Source: UBA2396 sp038042175 (GTDB taxonomy: Bacteria; Planctomycetota; Phycisphaerae; Phycisphaerales; UBA1924). Taken from it: a stretch of DNA of 51,241 nucleotides. This document shows, one piece after another, positions 16,696 through 25,020 of this stretch (position 1 is its first letter; each line of letters opens with the position of its first letter). A model generated the notes under the pieces. That model ran no database searches. It saw nothing but the letters and a program-made list of their open reading frames with translations, and was not told where the DNA came from. Position numbers and translations under genes: made by a program. Where the stretch lies: assembly GCA_964358855.1 (NCBI GenBank), contig CAYHQQ010000028.1, forward strand, positions 1 through 51,241, read 5' to 3'.

Positions 16696-17379
16696 ATGAG
16701 TGCGCTGTCACGCCAACCTGAGTCCCCACTGGTCGTTGCCGATTGGCAGCCAGACGTCGTTCAGCTCCTGGATGAGCACCACTTGGTGGCCACGTCGGGA
16801 CAGGCAACCAGGCGTCTGCAGTTTGCGGCCTCTCTCACTCAATTCCTGTGTGGGCAGCGGGACGCCGAGGTGTGCCCGTTCTACGGGAAGTACATCGCGG
16901 ATCTGGAGTCGTTCTGCCACCAGCTTGAGCGAGCGCTGCCGGGGCCGGTGCTTTCGCGCCGGATCGAGGGATTCGACAGCGTGACGTCGCTCCTGCGGTA
17001 TCGCGTGAGCCACTTGGGACGCAGGGCGGCCCGATTTCGGTACTACGTCTGGAACGACGCGGACGTGCTGTTGAGGGCCGATCGAAAGCTCTTCGGGCGG
17101 ATCGTGGACGCGATGTCGGGGATCGCCGCCGAGTCGGAGTATGTCAGCGATGACCTGCTTTTGATCCACCGGGCGGTGTTCATCGGTGGCCCTTCGCTTG
17201 ATGAGTATTTCGAGGACGAGAGCGGACAGTTTCGGTCGTGGTGGCACGACGGATTTGGTGATCCGTTCTGGAAGGTCGTGACGGACATCGAGGCGCCGAG
17301 CTTCACGACGTGCACGATCGACAGCCTGGCGGGGTCGCTGGGCGAGACAGATCGCAAGAAGGGGAAGCGGACTGGTTGA
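16696..17379 (+). CDS. Conserved-looking hypothetical protein
   Basis: I do not recognise this 227-residue soluble protein. It has no signal peptide and no membrane segment. It is mixed alpha/beta in composition, with Trp/Tyr/Asp-rich stretches (FRYYVWNDAD, YFEDESGQFRSWWHDGFGDPFWKVV) and a basic C-terminal tail. A Cys-containing segment (FLCGQRDAEVCPFYGKYI) is near residue 50. Codon use matches the neighbours. The ATG at 16696 is preferred over a GTG at 16690. It faces away from the luxR gene across a structured intergenic region, which suggests but does not prove regulation by that protein. A rho-independent terminator follows at 17433. Confidence 0.75.
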   Translation: MSALSRQPESPLVVADWQPDVVQLLDEHHLVATSGQATRRLQFAASLTQFLCGQRDAEVCPFYGKYIADLESFCHQLERALPGPVLSRRIEGFDSVTSLLRYRVSHLGRRAARFRYYVWNDADVLLRADRKLFGRIVDAMSGIAAESEYVSDDLLLIHRAVFIGGPSLDEYFEDESGQFRSWWHDGFGDPFWKVVTDIEAPSFTTCTIDSLAGSLGETDRKKGKRTG

Positions 17380-17432
17380 GCTTTGGCCGCTCGCTTGGCG
17401 GGCGGTTGATTCGGTTAATGAGAGACGAGTCG

Positions 17433-17470
17433 GGGTGGCCTGCTACACCGGGCCACCCTGTGCTCTTTTT
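17433..17470 (+). terminator. Rho-independent terminator
   Basis: GGGTGGCC (17433-17440) pairs with GGCCACCC (17451-17458) around a 10-nt loop. A run of five T (17466-17470) follows. It ends the transcript of the hypothetical gene at 16696. Confidence 0.7.
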
Positions 17471-17597
17471 GGAGGTGCTACTTTAACCGCAATTCGGGCT
17501 GCAATTGGAAGCGGTCGAATGGCCCGCACCGGGGTCGCTTGAGGCGAACGAATCCTCTGCGATACCCCCTCCGTCGCTTCGCCCCCACAGACTCGCG

Positions 17598-17626
17598 ACC
17601 CCTCCCCCACTGCGTGGGGGAGGGGT
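17598..17626. repeat. 13-bp perfect palindrome, CCTCCCCCAC type
   Basis: The arms are 17598-17610 (ACCCCTCCCCCAC) and 17614-17626 (GTGGGGGAGGGGT), a perfect 13-bp stem with a TGC loop. It lies 10 nt before the rsmD start. The sequence before it (17563-17597, CCCCCTCCGTCGCTTCG) resembles an interspersed element often mis-read as coding, but no second copy is in this window. Confidence 0.7.
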
Positions 17627-17636
17627 ACTCTCGTGC

Positions 17637-18467
17637 ATGCTGCGGATTATTGCTGGAGAGTTTCGGCGTCGGTTGTTGTTGACGCCGCCGGATGCGGAGA
17701 AGACCAGGCCGATTCCTGACAGGGTGAAGGAGTCGCTGTTTGGGTTGTTGCGCGGGCACTGCGAGGGGGCGTCGGTGTTTGATTTGTTTTGTGGGACGGG
17801 GCCGATCGGGCTGGAGGCGGTGAGTCGGGGGGCGGCGCGGTGCGTGATGGTGGAGCGGGACCGGGAGGTGTTCAAGCTTTTGCAGCAGAATGTGGAGACG
17901 CTGGGGGTGGCGGATCGGGTGGAGCTGGTGCTGGGGGATGCGCTGGGGGCGGGGGCGCTGGCGAGGTGTCCAAGGCCGGTGACGCTGGCGTTCATGGATC
18001 CGCCGTATCCGCTCGTGCGGGAGCCGGTGGGTTGGGGGCGGGTGAAGGCGCAGTTTGAGAAGATCATCCCGCTCTTGACGGATGACGGGTTTGCGGTGCT
18101 GCGGACTCCCGCGCCGCTGTTTCATGAGTTCAACGACGCGGGTGAGGTGCAGATCCAGCCTGACGATGAGGGCGTGCACGAGAAGCGGCGGAAGGAGCGA
18201 GGGGGCGGGAAGCGACGCGATGCGGCGAGGTGGCTGAACGAGGATGAGATCGCTGATGCGATGGGGGCGGGCGGGGCTGGCGGTGAGGGCGATCCGTTTG
18301 AAGATGATGAGCCGGTGGTGGAGGTGAAGTCTGCGCCGGTTCCGGTGGTGCCCAAGGGGCCGGAGATGAGGCAGGAGCTGGTGGATCTGAAGATGGCGGG
18401 TGCGGTGGGGCCGGAGACGCATGTGTACCACGGGATGGCGGTGCATCTGTACATGAAGGCCAAGTAG
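17637..18467 (+). CDS. rsmD: RsmD-like 16S rRNA guanine-N2 methyltransferase
   Basis: The 276-residue protein has the RsmD N terminus (LRIIAGEFRRR, then TRPIPDRVKESLF), SAM motif I FDLFCGTGPIG (~48-58) and the catalytic motif DPPY at 121-124. It methylates a guanine of 16S rRNA (G966 in E. coli). It is ~85 residues longer than usual: a charged low-complexity insert (~165-240, rich in Glu, Lys and Gly) follows the methyltransferase core. The ATG at 17637 starts at the conserved N terminus; the frame upstream is repeat sequence and was excluded. No clear ribosome site is visible because the palindrome ends 10 nt before the ATG. Confidence 0.9.
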   Translation: MLRIIAGEFRRRLLLTPPDAEKTRPIPDRVKESLFGLLRGHCEGASVFDLFCGTGPIGLEAVSRGAARCVMVERDREVFKLLQQNVETLGVADRVELVLGDALGAGALARCPRPVTLAFMDPPYPLVREPVGWGRVKAQFEKIIPLLTDDGFAVLRTPAPLFHEFNDAGEVQIQPDDEGVHEKRRKERGGGKRRDAARWLNEDEIADAMGAGGAGGEGDPFEDDEPVVEVKSAPVPVVPKGPEMRQELVDLKMAGAVGPETHVYHGMAVHLYMKAK

Positions 18468-18533
18468 CTGGCGGCACGCGATACGCAGAGTGCCGAGCGT
18501 TTAATGGGCCAATTGAGAGACAAAGGGCAAAGA

Positions 18534-18585
18534 CACGGGCAGGATGCCCGTGCCACGGAAGACATGGCCAGGATGGCCATGCCAC
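18534..18585 (+). repeat. Two tandem GGA-loop palindromic repeats (type B)
   Basis: Copy 1 is CACGGGCA-GGA-TGCCCGTG (18534-18552) plus CCAC. Copy 2 is CATGGCCA-GGA-TGGCCATG (18563-18581) plus CCAC. The period is 29 nt. The two stems differ at two positions in each arm, and every change is matched in the partner arm, so both stay perfect 8-bp hairpins. They lie 16 nt before the PfkB kinase start. Confidence 0.9.
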
Positions 18586-18600
18586 GTATACTCGTGCCCT

Positions 18601-19518
18601 ATGAGTTTACTTGTCACCGGCACCATTGGCATTGACGACATTGTGACACCGACCGGGCACGCCGAGGCGGTGCTGGGTGGGTCGTGCATGTACTTCTCGG
18701 CGGCGGCTTCGTTTTTCGGGGCGGTGCGACTGGTCGCGGTCGTGGGAGAGGACTTTCCACCTGCGTTCAAGGAAGTGTTCGCGGCGTTTCCGACGGTGGA
18801 CACGCGGGGGCTTGAGATCCGCAAGGGGGGCAAGACATTCCGGTGGGGCGGGAAGTATCTGGCGGGGATGAACAGCCGCGAAACGCTGTTCACCGAGCTG
18901 GGCGTGGTGGGCGAGAAGCCTCCGGTGGTGCCGACGGTGTTCAGCGATTCGTCGTGTCTGTTCCTGGCAAACATGCCGCCGGCGGTGCAGCTTGGGCTTT
19001 TGGAGCAGGCGCCGTCGCGGAAGCTGACGGTGGCGGACACGATGGACCTGTGGATCAACGTCGCGAAGGCGGATCTGCTGGTGCTGTTGAGGCGGGTTGA
19101 CGGGCTGGTGTTGAACTACGACGAGGCGGAGCTGCTCACGGGGTGTGGGAACACGGTGACGGCGGGGCGGCACATTCTGGAGATGGGCCCGCGGTTTGTG
19201 GTGATCAAGAAGGGCGAGCACGGGTGCCTCCTTGTCCACCGTGACGGGATGTGCGCGCTGCCGGCGTATCCGACGGAGAAGGTGGTCGATCCCACGGGAT
19301 GCGGCGACACGTTCGCGGGTGGGATGATGGGGTCGATCGCGGCGGCGCAGGGTGCGAAGGACATGGGATCGTTCGGGAGCATCCGCCGGGCGCTGGTGCA
19401 TGGGACGGTGGTGGCGAGCTTCACCATCGAGGCGTTCAGCCTGGATCGCCTGAGGACACTGACGTGGGCGGAGATCGAGGCGAGGTACGACGAGTACGCG
19501 TCGATGGTGCGGGTGTGA
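18601..19518 (+). CDS. PfkB family carbohydrate kinase
   Basis: The 305-residue ribokinase-fold sugar or nucleoside kinase opens with MSLLVTGTIGIDDI and has the PfkB signature 2 as DPTGCGDTFAGG (230-241). Asp236 is the catalytic base and Cys234 replaces the more usual Ala. The N-terminal GGS motif (26-28) fits substrate binding. It is not next to the PTS genes, so there is no reason to call it 1-phosphofructokinase. The substrate is undetermined. The ATG at 18601 follows the repeat pair; the frame upstream encodes only repeat sequence. No strong ribosome site is visible. Confidence 0.9.
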   Translation: MSLLVTGTIGIDDIVTPTGHAEAVLGGSCMYFSAAASFFGAVRLVAVVGEDFPPAFKEVFAAFPTVDTRGLEIRKGGKTFRWGGKYLAGMNSRETLFTELGVVGEKPPVVPTVFSDSSCLFLANMPPAVQLGLLEQAPSRKLTVADTMDLWINVAKADLLVLLRRVDGLVLNYDEAELLTGCGNTVTAGRHILEMGPRFVVIKKGEHGCLLVHRDGMCALPAYPTEKVVDPTGCGDTFAGGMMGSIAAAQGAKDMGSFGSIRRALVHGTVVASFTIEAFSLDRLRTLTWAEIEARYDEYASMVRV

Positions 19519-19527
19519 ACGAGAGCA

Positions 19528-19549
19528 GGCCCGGCGAAGGAGCCGGGCC
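19528..19549. terminator. Hairpin between convergent genes
   Basis: GGCCCGGC (19528-19535) pairs with GCCGGGCC (19542-19549) around GAAGGA. It lies between the 3' ends of the PfkB gene and the minus-strand secreted protein gene. It may stop both transcripts, but neither side has a T-run, so the assignment is tentative. Confidence 0.45.
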
Positions 19550-19583
19550 GCCCTGTGGAGAGATTTGAGCGGAGGGGGAGGCT

Positions 19584-20528
19584 TCAGCACGGAGTCTCGA
19601 AGGCGACGACGAACCCGTCGTAGTCAAAGAAGTCGATGGCCGTGTCGTGGTTGAAGTCGGCGGAGGGGTCGCCGGACTCGAACGCGAGCACGAACTCGTC
19701 GTAATCAAAGAAGTCGACCGCGCCGTCGGCGTTGAAGTCGGCGCTGCACTCGGGCACGTCAAAGGTGATGGTGAAGTGCCCGATGTTTGAGGAGGAGTCA
19801 AGGGTTCCGGTGGTGCTGGTGCTGGCAAAGACGCTGCCGACGCTGATGCGAGGGCACTTCCACTGCCAGGTCCAGGTCGACCCCATATTCTGGTAGTAGT
19901 CGGGCGAGTAGGAGTAGTCGCCGACGATGATGTCATTGTGCGTGTACCAGGTGGTGGTGGTGCTGGCCGTTCCCATGGGCCTTTCAGGGTCGTGGTAGAG
20001 ATTGATGATGGAGTGGTAGTCGTTCCAGTCGCCGTTCCCACCACCGCCACCGGGATCGACGACTCCGCCACCCGGCCCGCCGCCGGGAGTCATCTGCATG
20101 TCGCTCTCAAGAGAACCCCCATCGCCATCGAACGATGTCACGCGGATTTGTCCCGTGCCGTTGAGGGGCGTGCCGCCGACGGCTCCCGCGATGGCGACCG
20201 AGAGCGTGGCACCGGCACCCAGCAGTGTGCCCTGATCCAGCGTGATCCATGCGGCGATTCCGGCGGGCATGCCGGCGTAGGTGTTGTCGCCCAGGGGCTG
20301 GATGAAGATGAAGTGGGCCGACTGATTGATTTCGTATCTGAAGGAGATCTCGCCGGGCGAAAGTCCGAACTTGCGGACCAGATGTGCGGCGATCTGACCC
20401 TGCACCTCCGCGATCGACTCGATCCAGAGCCCGTTGGTGTCCCGGGCGTGGGCGTTTGTGGCGCCAACGCCGGCGAGGGCAAGGGACGCTGCGGCGAGCG
20501 CAGCACGACCGAGTGTGCGGGTGAACAT
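19584..20528 (-). CDS. Secreted protein with C-terminal dockerin-like tandem repeats
   Basis: The 314-residue exported protein has a signal peptide (MFTRTLGRAALAAASLALA..ATNAHA) and an N-terminal domain of unknown function (~27-165). Gly/Pro-rich linkers and a Trp/Tyr-rich middle domain follow. The C terminus has two ~25-residue repeats of the form ADFNxDxAxDFFDYDxFVxAFE, bracketed by Cys residues (PEC...TPC at the very end). Such EF-hand-like, dockerin-type repeats at the C terminus are common on planctomycete exported proteins and may anchor or sort them. The ATG at 20528 has AGGAGC upstream. The function of the body is unknown. Confidence 0.85.
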   Translation of the reverse strand: MFTRTLGRAALAAASLALAGVGATNAHARDTNGLWIESIAEVQGQIAAHLVRKFGLSPGEISFRYEINQSAHFIFIQPLGDNTYAGMPAGIAAWITLDQGTLLGAGATLSVAIAGAVGGTPLNGTGQIRVTSFDGDGGSLESDMQMTPGGGPGGGVVDPGGGGGNGDWNDYHSIINLYHDPERPMGTASTTTTWYTHNDIIVGDYSYSPDYYQNMGSTWTWQWKCPRISVGSVFASTSTTGTLDSSSNIGHFTITFDVPECSADFNADGAVDFFDYDEFVLAFESGDPSADFNHDTAIDFFDYDGFVVAFETPC

Positions 20529-20802
20529 TTCAAAGCTCCTGACTTTGGGGCGAAGCATGCTCGCCCAGGCGAATCCCATCCGCCGAGAAACACCAGGAGA
20601 GACGTTCAGCTGGCGCGGTGAGGGGATATGAGCATCCGCGTGGGGGGACGGGCACCTTGCAGACGAATCTCGAGCAATCTTTGAGATTGTCGCGCACGGG
20701 CTTCCCAAACCGGGCAGGGCCTCCCGACTCGTGCACGCACTTGATCGTCGGGCGTTGCACGTCGGAGCCGTGCGACGCATTCGGGGGATATCCTGCCTGC
20801 CT
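20529..20802. other. 274-nt divergent intergenic region
   Basis: This stretch separates the secreted protein gene (minus) from the amidotransferase gene (plus) and should hold both promoters. I see a small perfect hairpin CAATCT-TTG-AGATTG near 20676-20690 and the AGGAGC ribosome site of the minus gene. No gene is apparent. Confidence 0.4.
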
Positions 20803-21552
20803 ATGGCCATTGTCATCTTTCAGCACGCGTCGAATTGCGGTCCCGGGCGGCTTGGGCTTTGCCTTCGGGACCACGGATTCAAGGTTGATCTTCGCCGGCT
20901 CGATCTGCCAAAGGAGGATTCCTATCACCGCGGGCGGTCGATCGGGATTCCTGCGGACTTTGATAATGTGCACGGGGTGATCTCCCTGGGCGGCCCGCAG
21001 AACGTTGGGGATGACGTGCCCTGGATGAAGCCGGAGATGGCGTTTCTGGCCGAGGCGCACAGGCGGCAGCTGCCCGTGATGGGGATCTGCCTGGGGCATC
21101 AGATGGTCGCGCAGGCGCTGGGCGGGGCGGTGGGGCCGATGGTGACGCCGGAGGTTGGGTTTCACCGGGTGAGCCTGACGACGGCGGGGCAGATCGAGAC
21201 GGTGCTGGGCGGAGTGGCTTGGGATGGGCCGCAGCTGCAATCGCACGGGCAGGAGGTCAAGACGCTGCCGGCGGGAGCGACGCTCCTGGCGACCTCGAAG
21301 GGGTGCAAGAACCAGGCGTTCAAGGCGGGTGTGCGGACGTATGGGTTTCAGTATCACTTTGAGTGTGACCGGACGATGTGCGAGTCGTTCCTGGGCGGTG
21401 ACGACTCGCTGGTGCGGTGGTGCCGTACGGCGGGGGGCGACCTGGGGCAATCGATCGACGAGGCATTCCCATTGTTCAACCGGATGGCGGATCGGCTGTG
21501 CGTGAACCTGGCGGCGTTCATGTTCCCCGAGGCGATCCGGCTGTCGGCGTAG
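20803..21552 (+). CDS. Class I glutamine amidotransferase-like protein
   Basis: The 249-residue protein has the GATase-1 fold with a complete triad: Cys96 in GICLGHQ, His185 and Glu187 in YGFQYHFE. This is the GMP-synthase-like stand-alone subgroup, which hydrolyses glutamine or gamma-glutamyl compounds. There is no synthetase domain, and the genuine guaA is elsewhere in the window (39396). The physiological substrate is unknown. It starts at ATG 20803; an upstream in-frame start lacks conservation-like sequence. The DNA glycosylase gene begins 22 nt after its stop, so the two are probably co-transcribed. Confidence 0.88.
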   Translation: MAIVIFQHASNCGPGRLGLCLRDHGFKVDLRRLDLPKEDSYHRGRSIGIPADFDNVHGVISLGGPQNVGDDVPWMKPEMAFLAEAHRRQLPVMGICLGHQMVAQALGGAVGPMVTPEVGFHRVSLTTAGQIETVLGGVAWDGPQLQSHGQEVKTLPAGATLLATSKGCKNQAFKAGVRTYGFQYHFECDRTMCESFLGGDDSLVRWCRTAGGDLGQSIDEAFPLFNRMADRLCVNLAAFMFPEAIRLSA

Positions 21553-21574
21553 GCGGCGGGAAGACTGGAAGGAC

Positions 21575-22534
21575 ATGGCAAAGACGCTGACGATCAAGGC
21601 GCCCGAGGACTACTCGCTCTCGCGGGATTTCTGCTCGTACGGGTACTTTCTGCTCGCGCCCAATCGGTGGGACGTGCGGCGGCAGGTGCTGGCGAGGGCG
21701 CTGGAGATCGAGCGGGTGGCGTTTGTGATCGAGGTGTCGCAGAAGGGGCAGGGCGAGAAGCTGACGGTGAGGTCGTCGCGCTCGCTGAGTGTGGCGTCGG
21801 CGGCCAAGGTGCGGGGAATGCTGACGCGGATGCTGCGGTTGGATGAGTCGGCGGCGGTGCTGGCGGCGTTTCACGCGGTGGATCCGCGGTGGAAGAAGAG
21901 CGGGCGGGGCAGGCTGATGCGCTCGCCGACGATGTTTGAGGATGTGGTCAAGACAGTGACGAGCTGCAACGTGCAGTGGCCCAGCACGATCACGATGAAT
22001 CGCAGGCTCTGCGAGGTGCTGGGCGAGGGCGGCGTCAAGTCCGAGCACAGGGCGTTTCCGACGGCCAAGAAGATCGCGGGGACGAGGCCTCAAACGCTGC
22101 GGGCCAGGTGCCGCACGGGATATCGCGACGCGCGGATCGTGGAACTGGGGAGGCTGTTTGCGACCGGGGCGGTGAAGCCCGCGTGGTTCGAGGATCCGGC
22201 GACACCGGAGGATCAGGTGTACGAGGCGCTCCTGGAGCTGCCGGGTGTGGGGCCTTATGCGGCGGCGAACATGATGCAGCTCCTGGGGAGATACGCGCGG
22301 CTGCCCTGCGATACCGAGACGGTGCGCCATGGCAAATCGCTTCTGGGGTTCAAGGGCAGCTCTGCGCACGTGATGAAGAAGGTGCGACGGCACTACGAGC
22401 CCTTTGGCGAGCACGCGTTTCGGAGCTACTGGTTTGAGATGTGGGAGTTCTACGAGAGCAAGCACGGGGCGTCGCACACGTGGGAGCGTGACAGCACGGG
22501 AAAGATGTTCACCGCGGCGCAGTTGAAGGGGTGA
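21575..22534 (+). CDS. HhH-GPD family DNA glycosylase (AlkA/OGG-like)
   Basis: This 319-residue base-excision repair enzyme has the helix-hairpin-helix LLELPGVGPYAAANM (~219-233), followed by LPCDTET with Asp246 as the catalytic residue of the HhH-GPD fold. An N-terminal TBP-like domain (~1-100) precedes it, as in AlkA and OGG1. There is no Cys cluster for an Fe-S centre, unlike MutY/Nth. It probably removes alkylated or oxidised bases; the exact specificity cannot be read. The last 26 nt overlap the convergent membrane protein gene. Confidence 0.85.
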   Translation: MAKTLTIKAPEDYSLSRDFCSYGYFLLAPNRWDVRRQVLARALEIERVAFVIEVSQKGQGEKLTVRSSRSLSVASAAKVRGMLTRMLRLDESAAVLAAFHAVDPRWKKSGRGRLMRSPTMFEDVVKTVTSCNVQWPSTITMNRRLCEVLGEGGVKSEHRAFPTAKKIAGTRPQTLRARCRTGYRDARIVELGRLFATGAVKPAWFEDPATPEDQVYEALLELPGVGPYAAANMMQLLGRYARLPCDTETVRHGKSLLGFKGSSAHVMKKVRRHYEPFGEHAFRSYWFEMWEFYESKHGASHTWERDSTGKMFTAAQLKG

Positions 22535-23513
22535 CGGTGAGGTCGGGGTCGATGGCGGCGGGGACCTGTGCCTGGCCGGAGCGCTTTTGGAGGTCGACAG
22601 AGCGAAACTCGAAGAGGCCGTCGAGCTGCGCGGCGATGGCCGAGCTGAGGCAGAGGCCTCTCCAGTTGGTCAGGGGGTCGGAAGAGAATTGTCGCGCGGC
22701 GCCCTTGACGAGGTGGGCGAGCTCGTAGGGGCCTTCACGAAGCGTCTGCACGGCCAGGGTTCCCTGGGACGCGACGAATGCGACGATTTCTTCGGCGGGG
22801 ATCTCCACGACGGCGGAGGCCCTGAAGAGCCCGGCCTGGTGGAGGACCAGACATGGGGAGCCGCTGCGATCTTCGATCGTCCACTGGTAGGTTGCGCGAC
22901 GGCAGGCGAAGAGGACCATGCCGCCGCCCACAGCGACCATGGCCAGCACGAGCTTGATGACTCCGGCCCGGATCTTGGAGCCGCTGAACACGGCGATGGC
23001 AAGCCCGACGCCGGCGCAGACGAGCACGAGGCCTGCGATCAGCACGACGATGCGGCGGAAGCGGAAGCCCAGGAGGGAGCCGGACTGGGCGACGTGGAGG
23101 GGGTGGGGGTCGGCCGCGACGACAACGAACGCGCCGAAATGATCGCCGGGGAGGATGGGAACCACGGGCGCGGCAGCGGGATCGGCCAAACGAAGCGTCC
23201 GCGTGAGCGACCGCTGCTTGCGCGATTGCTTGATGGCGCGGACGGCGAGCAGCAACACGGCCGCCGCACTGACGGCGAAACCGGTCCACATCATCGCGTC
23301 GGGCAATCCGCGCGCCGACCGTTGCGGGCCATTCGATTGGGTGGTGAGGAGGGTGATCCCGATGGTGAGTCCGGCGAGGAGGGCGACGACCAGGGCGGTG
23401 GTCGACCCTGAGCGTGTGCGCGCAAGATCCCAGTCGGTGGCGATCTGCTCGAGTTCCGCGGATGTTGCCGGCCTGCGTGGGGGCACCTCGGCGGGCTTTG
23501 CGAACCAACCCAT
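22509..23513 (-). CDS. Hypothetical membrane protein
   Basis: I do not recognise this 334-residue protein. It has two hydrophobic pairs (~40-62 with ~78-95, and ~155-180 with ~190-205) joined by soluble stretches. A C-terminal soluble domain (~210-334) includes QWTIEDRSGSPCLVLHQAG. The layout suggests four membrane helices with a cytoplasmic C-terminal domain resembling a PH-like fold. ATG 23513 is chosen because GGGAG lies 8-13 nt upstream; a GTG at 23528 is possible. It follows the AI-2E transporter by 17 nt, so they likely share a transcript. Its 3' end overlaps the glycosylase gene by 26 nt. Confidence 0.7.
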   Translation of the reverse strand: MGWFAKPAEVPPRRPATSAELEQIATDWDLARTRSGSTTALVVALLAGLTIGITLLTTQSNGPQRSARGLPDAMMWTGFAVSAAAVLLLAVRAIKQSRKQRSLTRTLRLADPAAAPVVPILPGDHFGAFVVVAADPHPLHVAQSGSLLGFRFRRIVVLIAGLVLVCAGVGLAIAVFSGSKIRAGVIKLVLAMVAVGGGMVLFACRRATYQWTIEDRSGSPCLVLHQAGLFRASAVVEIPAEEIVAFVASQGTLAVQTLREGPYELAHLVKGAARQFSSDPLTNWRGLCLSSAIAAQLDGLFEFRSVDLQKRSGQAQVPAAIDPDLTVTPSTAPR

Positions 23514-23530
23514 CGCTCGGTCTCCCACTC

Positions 23531-24934
23531 TCAGCCGGGCTTGATCGGCAGGAAGTCGCTGGCCTCACCCCTGGCCCATGATTGGAACCTGGGCCAGAGG
23601 ACGTCCTTGATGATGATCTTGACGCACGCGCCGGCGGGGATGGCGATGAGGAGGCCAAAGGGGCCGGCCAGGGCGCCGCCGGCCATGACGGCGAAGAGGA
23701 TGGAGGGGGAGTCCATGCCGGTGTTTTTGCCCTGGATGATGGGTGTGAGGATGTAGTCGTCCAAGACCTGGGCGATGAGGCCGACGGCACAGGGGGCAAA
23801 GAGGACCCACCACCACGCGTCGCGGAATCCGCCTGCGGGATCGAACCACAGCAGGAGAATGGCCGCGGGAACGCCCAGCCACTGGATGAAGGGCGCGATG
23901 GCCAGAAGGCCGACGATGGGTCCGAGGATGATGGGCGTGCTGACGCCGATGACCCAGTATGCGAGGGTGTAGTAGAGCATGAGGCAGCCGCAGATGAGGA
24001 GGCGGCCGCGGATGAAGCTGGCGATCACACGATCCATTTTGCGCAAGAGGTCCAGGGTGCCGCGTTTGCTCTGATCGGGGATGAGGCTCTTCCAGAAGAC
24101 GACCAGTCGTCCAAAGCCGGTGCAGGCAAAGAAGAAGAAGAACGCGGTGAGGAAGGCCCCAAAGGCCGTTGCGCCGACGGTGGAGAGGGCGCGCAGGGCC
24201 CAGCCAAAGGCGTCGGTTCCCGAGCTGATCGCCTGCTTTCCAAGCTGTGCGCCGTTGGTCTGGGCCCAGTTGAGGCCCCAGACGATTGCCGGGTACACGA
24301 GGCCCGACTGGGGGAGGGCCTGGGGTTGGTCACGATCGATGGGCGGGGCTTTGAGAGGCTGAGAAGGATCGGGCGGCGAGGCTCGCTCCTGCTCGATGCG
24401 GCTCAGTTCCGCCTCGTGGCGTTTGAGCTCGAGTTCCTGGCGGGCCTTCTCGGTGGCTTCGCCGCGGCGCTTTTCTTCGACGGCCCAATCGCGGATCTTT
24501 TCCCATGCTGGTCCTGGTGAGAGGGCGCGCAGCTTGGGGTCCATGGGCTGGACGATCGACTTGGCGAGCCAGTCGCCGTTGCGGGCGGCCGACTCGATCG
24601 CCCGAGTTCCCTGCACCGCGGCATATCCGACGGCGATGATTGCGGGGATGATGATCCCCAGCACGGCAAGTCCGATGAACCCCACGGCGGCTCCGGGGCG
24701 GGAGATGATGCGGCGAGCGGTCAGGAGTTCCACGAGCGGCTCGACCATGTAGGCCAGGGCCATGGCGAGCAGGAGGGGCACGGTGACGACCGAGGTGACA
24801 TAGCCGAGGTAGAGAAGAAGGAGCAGGGCGAGGATCATCAACAGATCGCGGATGGGCTGGATCTGCCAGATGTGGCGCGTGGTCCACTGAGAGTCGGCGG
24901 GTTCGGGCCCACCCTTTGGATTGGTCTCACCCAT
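23531..24934 (-). CDS. AI-2E/PerM family membrane transporter
   Basis: This 467-residue polytopic protein belongs to the UPF0118/AI-2E (PerM) family. It has N-terminal hairpin helices (~30-60, 80-107) and a C-terminal bundle with the family's conserved segments (YFLGPIIG-like GPIVGLLAIAPFIQWLG; PSILFAVMAGGALAGPFGLLIAIP). Some family members export autoinducer-2 or act as Na+/H+ antiporters, so no substrate is assigned. A charged, probable coiled-coil insert (~145-210, rich in Glu/Arg/Lys then Pro) makes it ~100 residues longer than typical. Confidence 0.9.
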   Translation of the reverse strand: MGETNPKGGPEPADSQWTTRHIWQIQPIRDLLMILALLLLLYLGYVTSVVTVPLLLAMALAYMVEPLVELLTARRIISRPGAAVGFIGLAVLGIIIPAIIAVGYAAVQGTRAIESAARNGDWLAKSIVQPMDPKLRALSPGPAWEKIRDWAVEEKRRGEATEKARQELELKRHEAELSRIEQERASPPDPSQPLKAPPIDRDQPQALPQSGLVYPAIVWGLNWAQTNGAQLGKQAISSGTDAFGWALRALSTVGATAFGAFLTAFFFFFACTGFGRLVVFWKSLIPDQSKRGTLDLLRKMDRVIASFIRGRLLICGCLMLYYTLAYWVIGVSTPIILGPIVGLLAIAPFIQWLGVPAAILLLWFDPAGGFRDAWWWVLFAPCAVGLIAQVLDDYILTPIIQGKNTGMDSPSILFAVMAGGALAGPFGLLIAIPAGACVKIIIKDVLWPRFQSWARGEASDFLPIKPG

Positions 24935-25020
24935 GGGGGAAGACTACACCGCCGACGGCAACTGTGCGCGAGCAGCGACTCTGGAGGGGATGCCCCACGC
25001 GTGAAAGGGAGGCAGAAAGC

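Noticed and set aside
18601..19518. 1-phosphofructokinase partner of the PTS
   Set aside because: It is 13 kb away, not in the cassette, and the PfkB family is too broad for this assignment.
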